A stretch of DNA of 64,000 bases from Paraspadella gotoi (Eukaryota; Chaetognatha), in contig CM119267.1 of NCBI GenBank assembly GCA_051294375.1, forward strand, positions 5,260,578-5,324,577. Direction: 5' to 3'. Below are positions 12,221 to 25,224 of this stretch, in pieces. Each line of letters begins with the position of its first letter. The stretch's first letter is position 1. The position numbers and the translations under genes were made by a program. Below the pieces are notes generated by a model. That model saw only the letters and a program-made list of their open reading frames with translations, had not been told where the DNA came from and did not search any database.

Positions 12221-13791
12221 AATAGAAATTCCATGTTTTTCTTCTCTTCCCGACGGATATAATTTTTTTTTCTCTTCTCTTTCCCCATTATTTTTTTTTT
12301 CTCTCTCTCTCTCTCTCTCTTCGCTCGTGTTTGTTTTTCCTCAATTTTCTTTCAATTCTATTTCTTTTCCTTCCTTCTCCCTTCTCTCTCCTTCGCCCCC
12401 AACACCAATCCATGTTTACTTTTCATTCGGGTTCTCTTGTTTACCCTTTTTCTCCTGTTTGTTTACATTGGCGTTTGTTTACATTTTCGCGTCTCCCCCC
12501 TCTCTCTCTCTCTCTCTCTCCCTCTCTCTCTCATCTCAGGTGGGTGGGGCTCTTCCCGTGGGTCGATCCTCGGTCTACGGCGGGAACCTCACCATCACGA
12601 ACATCGCGCCGGAGGACGAGGGCATTTTCGAATGCGAGGCGACCAACGAGGTCATGAAGATCATCGCGTCAACGCTGCTCATCGTCGAAAGTAAGTTGCG
12701 GGCGGGTGAGGAAATTGCTTTTGTTGAGTTCGAATTTGATCGGTCACCTTTTCTACATTAATGAAATTAACAAGTAAATATTGTGGCGGAGACTCGAAGA
12801 TCGACATTGCTTAGCGGCTAACGTACCATCCCAATCGTGCCGAGGGGCCTCTCGCTTAGTTGGCAAATCCAGATGGTACAACTACGTATGACCGGGCGAC
12901 CGGGTCAGTGGTAGGAAGCGACTATCGAGGGTCCGAAGATGCCCCACGACTCTGTCATCCCAGCTCATCCCCCGCCGTTGCTAAAATATACAATTTTCGA
13001 TATCCTTGTTTTCTCGTCCAATTATCAACTTATCGGGTCTTTCTTCGGCGTGAAAGTGAACAGTCGTTTTATATCGTTCGATATCTTCACGCATTCGCCA
13101 ATTTCGAAGAGTTGCAGCAAAATGCTTCAATACCGCAGCAACATCCGCGGCCCCATCGAAGAGACAATGAGTCGCTCCTCCATTCTCGGCCCCAAATCTA
13201 AAAGGCCAAAGAGTCCAGAGACGCGAATAGAATTTCATCTCAGCGACGCCGCCCGACGCCGCCGCCCGACGCCCATCCGACGACGCCGGCCTTTAACGAT
13301 GACGGCGCCACCTTTTATGGCGTTGGCGCCGCCTCTTTATCAGGCGGCGCCACTTTTATGGAGGACGGCGAGGGTCGTTGGGCGCCGGAACGGCACCTGC
13401 TGCACCCGCGGCACCTGAGAGGAAAAAAAAAGGGGAGAAAGAAAATTGCGGCGAATGAGATCTCGTTTTTGGCGCCGATGCCAAGAGTATTTGGATTAGG
13501 GGGGGGCGGTAAGGGGCGGTTTGGCGAGGGAGAGTTTGGGGGTTTGGCAATTTTGTGCTTTTTATTTTTTTTTTCTAGGATTGCTTCAGTATTTCTTCTA
13601 AGTACTAAGATAAATAGTTGATAAAAAGGTACGATATGGAACGGTCAGAAAAATAATTTTTAAACATTTGGCGATATAGTATCGAAGGGAATTAAAACAT
13701 ATTTTTTTACGAAAAAGTCAACCCTTTTTACCGTTTTTTCAAAAACAAAATGGGACGTATTTTTTCGTCACCATGCGAATGACATATCGCC

Positions 13792-13823
<32 letters not shown>

Positions 13824-14056
13824 GTTTTTTATTTTGTTTTGTTTTGTTTTTCGATTCAGAGTTCTGACCGTCCACGTCGGTTGGCTGAGTTTTCGCGAGT
13901 CGCTGTTTTGTGGAGAGTACGTCGTCATCGTCTTTGTCGTCGTCGTCTTTGTCGTCGTCGATTTGATACTTCTGATTCGTCCCTTCTCATCTCTTATCGC
14001 TTCTGTTCACTAGGGAGACTCGTTTTCACTCTCTCACTCTCACCGTAAGCTTCTTT

Positions 14057-14101
<45 letters not shown>

Positions 14102-14105
14102 GTCA

Positions 14106-14174
<69 letters not shown>

Positions 14175-15750
14175 AGTGTCCAGTGTCCAGCGTTCACCCG
14201 GAGACGGTTGTCGCCTTTACCTCCAAGGAGAAGCCGAGTCCGTCAAGGGGACGCCCATCGTCCGCGCGTCACGCTTTCTTGCTTCTCCCTTGCCTCCGCT
14301 TCCGCCGCCGCCGCCGCCGCCAGCGTCGCCCTCAATTTTTTTTTCGCGCCAAAAAAAAAAATTTGAATATTTTTCTCGTTTTTGTCGCGAATTTCGTTGA
14401 GAAACGAGGAAGACGTCGCGAGCGGAATTCTCCACACCCCCCACCCTCTGGCGGAAATATTAAGGCGGAAAAAAATGTAATTCGAGAAATCGTATATACG
14501 ACGACCGGAAGAGCCACGCCCCCTTGCCCCGTTTCCATGGAGACAACGCTTTTCGGGGTTGTAAACCCGGTGTGTTAATGAAGGGAGAGAAAGAGGGCGA
14601 CGCGTGAAAGGGGGGAAGAATTATTTATTAATTTAATTTTACGATTAACGCTGATTAACTTCCTGACCACGCCCCTCCCTTTATCTTCCAGCCCCTGACC
14701 CCCCCACGCTCCCTACAACCTGACGGCCTCGATGGGCCTTTTCTCCGCTAACATTTCCTGGATGCCTGGATACAACGGGGGATTGTCGCAGACTTACATC
14801 CTCTGGTGAGTTTTGATTTCCGTATGTCGTTTGATCTGACGATCTTTTTGCTGAAGGTTTTTCGACGCTTTAAAAAGAATTCTAGATATCTTTATCAAAG
14901 AGATTCTCTTGAATTTTGAATGTATATTGTTTAAGTTGCCTCTGCTTTCAGACTTATTTTACAAATGGCTACGATCGAGGTTTCAAAAGTTGTTTATTTA
15001 TCGAAGTTAAATACAGGCGAGGATATAAAAGCATTTTCAAATTGTTTGTAAAGAATCCAAATAAACAATAAAATTTCGGTTAAAAGGTAAAAATAAACGG
15101 TCTTAAAACCGTTTTGACGTCGTAATATTTGAGTCAACTGAAGAATTTACAAAATTCGAAATAAAACGTTATCTAAAAAATAACCCAGATTGCCTCGGCC
15201 AACCCTTTTTCCTTCTTCTTTAATTATCCGTCGTCGCGACTCCCGATCGCAAATTTGGGAAACTTGAACCAAGATATTTTCATTCCCAATCATCGGACGT
15301 TGAGCCGTCTCCCTCTACGGCGACGCTCGCCACCGCCGATACATATATATTCAAAAAATACTTTGAGCTACCAAAATTTTAAGATTCTGCCAGCAAAAAA
15401 AAATGTTTCGGCGTTGCAACTTATTTATAACCGCGTATATTTTTAGGTCATAACTTGAAAGCCGATAAACAAAAGAGAGAGAGAGAGAGAAAAAAAAACG
15501 CTGAGGTGACTCTATGCAAATATTCGTCGTGTTTTCGAGCTACTGAAATTATGCTAATCACTTTTGAGAGTGTCTTTCATAGTCACGGATACTGACGTGA
15601 CTCTCTATTTCACTTTTCGGTCGGTCCGTTTGTCCGTCTGTCTGTTTATCAGTCTGTTTAAATCGCGGATTGCCAATAAAAATATTTAATTGTTGAAAAT
15701 GTTAAAAATTCATTTTATAAAACGTTAAGAGCTTAAATGAAAAGAAAATT

Positions 15751-15801
<51 letters not shown>

Positions 15802-16430
15802 CTATTTTCTGCGCGAGGACGAAAATTCTCGAAAGGAGAATCACAAAGCGACATCTCGTGAAAAACTTTAGAAATCAGAAACTGAAAAATTATGATTTTT
15901 TTTCTTTTGATTATTTTTTAGCGGTTTTTTTCTTCCCGATTTGAATGAAAGCGAACGCCATCTTGTGTCAGCGACAATCGCTCTCTTTTCTATTCTGTTA
16001 TTTTTTTTCTTTATCCATATTTCATCGCCTTTTAAGTCAAGGCTTCCTTCTTCTTCTGTCCTTTTGTGTTTCATCTTTCTATCATTTGCCCCTCTGTCGT
16101 CTCTCTTATTTGTTCTTTCCGTCTTTGTCTTTCTATTTCCTCTTCGTCTACAATTTCTTCTTCTTCTTTCCTTTCTGCCCCCCGCCTTTCTATCCCTAAA
16201 ACCACCTTCTGTCTTTGCTGTCCCTATCTTTCTATCCCCCCTCTACGTCCACATGTCCTCCCCCTTTTGTCTCAGGGTTTTCAGACTCGTCCTCTTTTCT
16301 CGCCCGCGATTAAATTCATCTTTCTCCGCCAACAACAACGACGACGACGACGACGACGACGAAGACTGCATCCCGTTTCTCCATTCTCTCGAGTTTCCCA
16401 CCGCCTTTTGTTTCATCTTGACAAGGGAAC

Positions 16431-16529
<99 letters not shown>

Positions 16530-17138
16530 CCTCGTCTGCTCACCCAAATATAAACTACCATTTAAACTAGCCGATTACTTTGAACACGATTCATTCCTCA
16601 ATGTGGAATACACATACTTGCATCGTAATGTTCGAACCTTACCTTCCTAATATCTCAATAGAAATCCCTCACCCGGCAGACGCTTACCAGGCCTTAACCT
16701 TTTCGTCCGCGCGCGCGATGTGAGTCATCAACGATTTCACGCTGAGCCTGAGGTCGTCATGATAATCCCGCCTTCTTCTTCCACTTCCCCATTCCCCCCC
16801 TTCCCCGACCCCTTCCACGATCTCCCCATTCCCCCCTTCCACCCCGACCCCTTCCACATCCCCATTCCCCCCTCCCGACCCCCTCCCGAAATCACCTCTC
16901 CTCTAACGAACCCTTCCCGCCCTTACCTCACCCATCTCAAACCCTCAACTCACCCCAAAGCCCACCCCCCCCCACTTCAACCCCCAATCCTCGACTTACC
17001 CGACCAGCCGACCACCCACGCCTCCACAACAAGACTCATGAAACCGAAGATTCATTAATCTTTCCATGGGGGTTTTTTTTTCTCTTTCTCTTTCTCACTC
17101 CATGAATTCTCTCTCCTCTCTCTCTCTCTCCTCTCTCT

Positions 17139-17169
<31 letters not shown>

Positions 17170-20100
17170 CTCGCTCTCGATCGCTCTATTTTGATTTTTT
17201 ATATCTTCATCTGTTTTCATCAAAAGGAGAAAAAAAATCTCTTTTTTTTTTTCCTCTGTTTATTTTTCTTGCTTTTTTTTTTGTTGTTTCTCTCTCTCTC
17301 TCGACTCAAGGTCGATTTTAGGTTCAGAGATGTCACTGAGTTCAAATGGCGGGGTCCCAGTCGAAACATCATTACTTTCCTATTTCTCTTTCCTTTTTGT
17401 CACCTCTCTATCCTCTCTTTGACTTCTCTTTGCGCGGTTCTTCTTTTTCCCTCTTCTTTTTATCTCCGATTTCTTTCCGCCATTTTTTCTCCCACTTAGA
17501 ACTTTCAGACTTTTTCTATTCTAATAACCATCTTACTCTTACATCTACAAAGAATATTGATTATTCATGTTCGATATTGAAACTCCTTTGAAATAAAGCT
17601 TCAAAATTTATACAAAGGACGTAAATGTTGGTAGAGCAAGTACAAGTAGTATCCATGCAAAACTAATTTATTTCTGATTGAAATTTCAGTTAAATTTGGC
17701 AATGTTAGTCCGAATCCTCACAACTCTCCCTTTCTTTCCTCCCTCCTTCTCCTCCTCCTCTTCCTCCTCCCTCCTCCTCCTCCTCCTCCTCCCCCTCCCC
17801 CTCCTCTTCCTCCTCCAGGTGGAACCGAAAAGGAAGAACAGAGGACGAGTGGAGATCTCTGGTCATCGAGGGAGAAGAACCCGCTACTTCCTTTACGCTC
17901 TACGACCTCCTTCCAGGTTTGTGGGGGAACAACGACCACATAAACGACGACATGAATCCACAGACTTTATGGAAAAAAACTTGTCCTTTTGTCTTTACCG
18001 CTCGACAAAATGCATCTAATGCAAAATACATGCTTTTCACGCATTGGTTTGATTGTTATTTATTTCTAAATATTGAATATTTTAAAAATTATTTAAATTT
18101 AAATTCTTATTTACCTATTTATTTATTTGCGATCGCAACAGACACGTACTACCAGTTCAGCGTGAATTCGAAGAACAAACTCGGTGACGGTCTTTTCTCC
18201 GAGACGATTCTTGCCAAAACAAAAGGTAAACAAATAAATCGCGAAGAAAACAAAAGGACATTAAGAGAAAACAAAAGGACAGTGAGAGAAAACAAAAGGA
18301 ATTCGAGTTTTTGAAAAGTTTGCGACATCTGTCGTTAATGTAAAATTAATGATCCGCATTTTATTCATGAAGTTTTTATTCAAATCGCGCGTTGCAGGAC
18401 ATAATAGCAATGTATTTCTTTATCTGTTTTGACAAGTTATGTATCGTTAAAATCTATTAAAAATTTAATAATTAAAAATGGCAATCACTTAAATATTTTT
18501 TTAAATTTTTTATTGTTTCGATTTTTTCGCCCGGGATGTTTTTTTTCTCTTTTCCCTCTCTCTCTCTCTCCGTCTCTCTCTCTCTCTGTCTTTTCTCTCT
18601 ATCTCATTTTTCTATTTCCAGCGCTCGATGACTACCTCATTTTAGATTCGCTACCGAACGGTACTTTCCTCATTTTTTTCTTTCAGTCACTTTTTTTATT
18701 CACCAAAGAAAATCACTTTTCCTCGTCTATTTCAATTTTTCTGTTCATTCGTTATGTTTCACGTGATTTGTAATTTCTTTTAACTCTTTTTTTAATTTTT
18801 TTTCCTTCTGTGTATTTTTCCGANNNNNNNNNNNNNNNNNNNNNNNNNNNNNNNNNNNNNNNNNNNNNNNNNNNNNNNNNNNNNNNNNNNNNNNNNNNNN
18901 NNNNNNNNNNNNNNNNNNNNNNNNNNNNNNNNNNNNNNNNNNNNNNNNNNNNNNNNNNNNNNNNNNNNNNNNNNNNNNNNNNNNNNNNNNNNNNNNNNNN
19001 NNNNNNNNNNNNNNNNNNNNNNNNNNNNNNNNNNNNNNNNNNNNNNNNNNNNNNNNNNNNNNNNNNNNNNNNNNNNNNNNNNNNNNNNNNNNNNNNNNNN
19101 NNNNNNNNNNNNNNNNNNNNNNNAATATTTTACAGTATCGCAGTATCAACACGCCGCATGCCTCAACCCAGAAAAGATCTTCCATTCGATGCTCACTTGT
19201 TTTCTTTCCTTTTTCTCCCGCCAGGTTTCGACGATCTCCTGCAACAATTCTCAACTCTTTCCCCGAATTTTTGGCCGAATCAAACGACCTATTTACCCAA
19301 AATCAATCACGGTAGTAAAGCTGGTTGTAGAATCGATAGACGAATGAAGAAAGAAAACTGTTCGGCTCTAGAGTTGTGAACTTGTGGAATTGTGAAATCG
19401 TAGAATTGGGAAATTGTTGAGCTGTTAAGCTTTTGAGCCGTTGAGTTATTGAGTTATCGTTTTGTTGAGTTGGCGAGTCGTTGAATTCTTGAGCTGTTGA
19501 ATATAGTTGAGAGAGACAGATAAAGTGAGAGAGAGAACGAATGATTGAGAGAGAGGAAGAGTGAGCGAGAGAGAAACAGAGTGAGTTAGAAAGAGACAAA
19601 CCTGACCTTCTCTCTCCTCCCATCCTCTCTCCTCCCACGCAGGAATCCGGCCTCCAACGCCAGTCAACTTCTCATACTCTCTCGTTCCTGGATCTCATTC
19701 GTCGCTCAATCTTTCCTGGTCGCTGCCCCAGAGGCCGCGAGATCGCAGAACCTNNNNNNNNNNNNNNNNNNNNNNNNNNNNNNNNNNNNNNNNNNNNNNN
19801 NNNNNNNNNNNNNNNNNNNNNNNNNNNNNNNNNNNNNNNNNNNNNNNNNNNNNNNNNNNNNNNNNNNNNNNNNNNNNNNNNNNNNNNNNNNNNNNNNNNN
19901 NNNNNNNNNNNNNNNNNNNNNGCTATTTTCCGAAAGCGATCCGTTTCTGTTCTAAATCCCGGAAGATCTAACCATTATGTAATCTAAATCAAATCCCTCA
20001 TTCCTATCGCTAACCCTTTGAACCTAAATACTAAATTAATTCTTTTAAGCTGAAATGGAACGCTTTCGGAAAACAAGGCCATGATGATAGGGGAATGATA

Positions 20101-20286
20101 GTGAGAGCGATGATGATAGTAAGAGCGATGACGATAGTGATATGGTATAGTCTACGGCCTAGCCTAGCAACGCGCCCCCTGGCGCCTTTTTTTTTTCTCT
20201 GTCCCGTCGTTGTCGCCTTTATCGCTCCCAGTTGCGTCCCGAGCTTCAGACCTTTAATCAGACGGACCGGTGGAACGAGGGACGAC

Positions 20287-20336
<50 letters not shown>

Positions 20337-22853
20337 GGATGATGATGATGATGATGATGATGACGACGACGGTGATGATGACGACGACGGTGATGATGAG
20401 GACAGTAATCATGACGACGATGAAGAAGAACACTGTCAAAACGACCCCGGTTTTCATATTAAATGAGCAAATAGTTATTAGATAATATATTACATTAAAA
20501 TTTTTTGACCCCTTACCCCCTACCAGGACCTATTACGTGGTGCACAACCTGAAAGCGTCCAAAGTCTACGAGTNNNNNNNNNNNNNNNNNNNNNNNNNNN
20601 NNNNNNNNNNNNNNNNNNNNNNNNNNNNNNNNNNNNNNNNNNNNNNNNNNNNNNNNNNNNNNNNNNNNNNNNNNNNNNNNNNNNNNNNNNNNNNNNNNNN
20701 NNNNNNNNNNNNNNNNNNNNNNNNNNNNNNNNNNNNNNNNNNNNNNNNNNNNNNNNNNNNNNNNNNNNNNNNNNNNNNNNNNNNNNNNNNNNNNNNNNNN
20801 NNNNNNNNNNNNNNNNNNNNNNNNNNNNNNNNNNNNNNGCACTCCAGGTATGCAGTGATGAGAGGGCAATGGGAGAGGTGGGAAATGGGGTGAGCACTCC
20901 AGGTATGCAGTGATGAGAGGACAATGTATAATGTATTGCATAATGTATCATAAAATGTTCAAGAATGTTCAAGGATCAAAATATTAAATAACCTTTGAAA
21001 ACAAAAGAAAAAAAATGTTATAAAAAAGTTAAAGTTAAAAAGTAAATGAATGTAATTTTTTTTTTAATACCAAAAACAGTATTGATAAAATCAGAAACAG
21101 TATCAGTGTTAAAGACTAGAAAACAGTAAACAAGTAAAAACTAAACTATAAAAATTCAACAAAAACAAAAGACATTCACGTTTAAATTGACTCATGAATA
21201 AAATGTTATGAACTAATTCATAAGAAACTATAAAATATAACGTTCAAGAACGTTCAATACGTCTTATGCAATTTTTTTTTTCTTTTTTCGTTCTGTTAAT
21301 TTAAATATTTATATTTTGTTGAATTGTAAACTGTACAATTTATGCGTTTATCTGTAATGCTGTATGTCCTTTTGAATGTACTGTTTCAACTAATTGTTGT
21401 AAACGAATAAAACACATATATAATGACGTGAAGTAAAAGACAATGACCTTATGACTAACCTGACCGAAAATGACATAACGATATAAAATGACATGATGAC
21501 ACAATGACGTAATGAATAAAGGACCAAACGTGACTTAAAAGACATAAAATGACTAAATATGACTAAAATTACACAAATGACGCAAAATAATAAAATGACA
21601 TAAATGCTTTAAAACGAAGAAAAGAAATTTTGTTAAGTCTGACCATTTGACGATGTTATAAAACTTAACAAGGATCTCTGCCGAAAAGAGTTTTGAAAAG
21701 TAGCCATTTATAAAGCTAACAACTATACAGCTAACGTTTATCCTTCGGGAGTTTCTTCCCAACGACCTATAAATACAAAAATACAATATACAACCGCTAA
21801 CAATATACTTCAGTCCCACCCTCCACTCATACGCAAGCCTCCACCTCCTCACTGCAATATGCAAATGAGTTTAAAGATCCCTCTTTCCCCTCGTGCTCCG
21901 CAGCGGTCGGCAGTCCGGCGGCGTCGCGTCTCGGTTCCACAACGGCGACGATCGTCGGCGTCGTCGGCGCCCTGGCGCTCATCCTCCTCTTCATCGTCGT
22001 CGGCTTCGTCGCGACTCAAGTTTATCGTAAACATCACCCGTCAAAGTTTTTCTCCGACATCAAATCCTTCATGTCCTCCAGCGGAAGCAGCACCAGGTGC
22101 GGAGTCATGGAGTGATGGCGTAGTGATGGGGGGGGGGTTGTCTCAATTTGGGTTGTGGGGGTAAAAAAAGGGAGAAGGAAATGTTATGGAATAAGACTGG
22201 TCGATTGATTCCTGGGGATGTACCAATTTACGTAGAGTAGAAGTGAAAATAATCACAACTGCCGCTGTCAGCCTCAAAAAAAAAGTTTTATCTCATTTTT
22301 AAAACTGTTTTCACCTTAAAAAATTCTTTAGCGAATTTCCTCTATCCTTTTACTATCTTTAAAATAAAAAAAAAACCCAACGTTTTCTTAATTTTTTTTT
22401 CTATTTTCATTTCACGCTTTGTTTAAACCAAAAAAAAAACTTCTTTTCCGCTCTGCCGTCAACAGAGACAAAGGTGAATCTCGCTGTTCCGACTTTTCGC
22501 TTTTTTTTTTTCATTTTCCTCCCAAATTTGGTGACCGCGTCGCTTTATTCGCCCAATTCGCCTGCTTTTTTTTAGTTGTTGCTTTTTTTTTTCCTAAGTG
22601 AACGCCATTTCATTTCATTTCCTACGTCATGCTGTTTGATACTTAAAACCTCTTCAGTGTTTGTCAATTTTCCGTGTCTCTTTTTCTCACTCTTTCACAG
22701 TCTTTCACTGGAGATGGACGGATATTACTGTTTCATAATTGTCCAACTAATTTAAAAGATACTCCGTCCCTTTCTCGATGAAAAACAATTTTTTATTTCC
22801 CAAGCATCTCAACTCCCTTCCTCTTGTTATAACCTTCGATTGTGCATTACCTG

Positions 22854-22929
<76 letters not shown>

Positions 22930-25191
22930 AAACAAACCAAACTCTAACTCTCCCCCCTCTCCCTTCTCCCTCCCCTTTCCCTCTTAGACTCATCTATAAG
23001 AAACGGTCCGGTGATCCATCACAACAACAGCCTGGGTCACGTGGTGATGATGAGCCCTGCTCCGCCGGGGCTGCTGCATCACGGGATCAACGGGCGACAG
23101 ACGCAGATCAACGACGTATATCATCCGCCGGATCTGCTGCCGCAGAGCAGACTCTAGGGCCGCCATCGTCAAGAGGTTTTGAGTTTATGTTTTCTTTTGT
23201 TCGTTTGTTTTTTATTTTGTATTATATTATATTATTTGTTTTTTTATTTCCTTTTTTTTATTGGTGAAGCCGCCACGTGTCTTGGGTTTAATTTATCGTT
23301 GCTGCAATGTTTAATTTAATTCCTATTAACATCATACCTAACCTATTCAATCATAACAAATAAATGCATAAATTGACAAACGGCGGATTAAGAAAATATA
23401 AAGAGTTAATAGATGTTTTGAAATTAAAATACGCGAGCCAAGCCAACATTATCTCCAATCTAATTTCGTACATTCCCATTTAATTCCCCATTCCCTTCCC
23501 ACCTCCCCGATTCAGCAGCACCCTCACAAAATCATCGCCCCCGCCCCCACGACCCCGCCGACGCCTCTCACCGCCTTCCCTCGAAAGCCCCCGGCCCCCT
23601 CTTCGGCGACCCGTTCCGCGTTTGCTTCGAGCGATCCTTCGCGCCGTCGCCTTCGGCCTCTTCGGACCGGCGCTGCCTCTCGGCGTCGACGTGCTTCGAT
23701 CCGGCGTCGTCGCCTTCGGAAGGAAACTCGCCAGCGTCGTCGTCAGAAGTCGCCGTCGTCGTCGACGTCTCCGGCGCTCCCGGCGCCAAAGATGACCCAG
23801 AGCCGGCGTCGTCCGGCGTCCAGTTCATCCAGCGATCGGAAGACGGTAAATTCGTCGTCGACGGCGAAGACGAAGACGACGAAGACGAAAAGACGAACAG
23901 CGACGACAAAACTTCTTCCCTCGAAGACGACGAATGGACGATGGGAGAATTTCGTCGCGGCCAACGTCGACGATCCTTTCCGGGTCTGCCTCAACGTCGC
24001 CCCGAGTCGGCCGACGGAGGACGCAGCGCCACGCCTCCGCCTCCGCGCCGCCCGCGATCCTCGCAAGGCAGCGACGCCGGGCTGCGGGCGTTCCAGGCGG
24101 ACATCGATCGATCCTTCATGACATCGAGCCCGGCGTCTCGGACAAAGACGCCAACGTCGCCGACGACGCCGCTCTACTCGACGGTGGTACGACAACCGCC
24201 CCCGCAGCAACGGTACCGCGGCGCTGAACCTCAACGACTTTCCGGCGCCGACGCGGATCGCTGGCGCGCCGGAACCGACAGTGCCGATCCCACGGATCTC
24301 CGCCGCATCCCAACCTTTTCACCAGGCGGCGCCAATTTCGGAGTCTACGCCATCAGAAAGTCGAAGGTGAAATTGGACGTCGGGTCGCCCAAGACCGTCG
24401 GGAAAGAGTCGATCGCGACGGGCGACGCAAGCCTCGCCTCCACGTTGTCGTCCACGGGAGGAGCTCTTGGCCGAAGACTCGAAGACGAAGCGGCGGCGGC
24501 AGCTGCCTCGGCTCCTGCAACTTCCATGTCTCCTTCAACGGGACGAATAGACTTCCGCCCCGCGGCGCCGAGATTTCATCCGCTACACCAGCCGCAGCAG
24601 CAGCAGCAACCGCGCGGACGAGGTTGGTCGCCTAGAGGCTCCATATCGTCCACTCAGTCGCAGCCGATGCCCAACGCTGCTGTCGCCGCGGCAGCGTATC
24701 GTCCTCAAGCGGCGCGATCGTTCCTCGCTGCCGCGACGTCGCCGGCCCGGGCCGGCTCTTCCTCTTCCTTGCCGATAGCTCCGGCGCTTCTCTCGGCGGA
24801 TCCCCAATTCCCCGTCGTCCCGGGACCGCAGAAACCGCCGCGAACTCCCTCGTCGACGGCGCTTCACGTTGCGACGCCGGAAGGACTCGTCGGCGTCCGG
24901 CCTTCCTTCGCCGAGTCGCCGATTTCCCGCGGCAGCCTCGCCTCCGGCGCATCGGCGGGATTTCCCGCAGCCAACCGACGGTCCCATCCCCTGCAGGCGC
25001 TGTTCCACTCTGCGGCGGCGGCTGCGGCGGCCTCTGCTTCGGACTCGTCTCCCGCCAGCAGCGAACTCAACGCGTCCAGGAATTTGAGTTCGACGACGGG
25101 ATTCTCGGAGACGCCGGGATGTCGACACGACGCCTCCTTCGAAGGTTCCGTCGTCATGGAAACCTGCGTGGACGCCGACGTCGACGATCGA

Positions 25192-25224
<33 letters not shown>

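Noticed and set aside
12939-13418. 159-codon open frame in IGSF9-like intron
   Set aside because: No splice context that keeps phase, Arg/Pro/Ala-rich repeat content at its end, and no family resemblance.
13994-14197. Poly-Asp open frame on minus strand
   Set aside because: Simple translation of the (ATC/GTC)n array in an intron.
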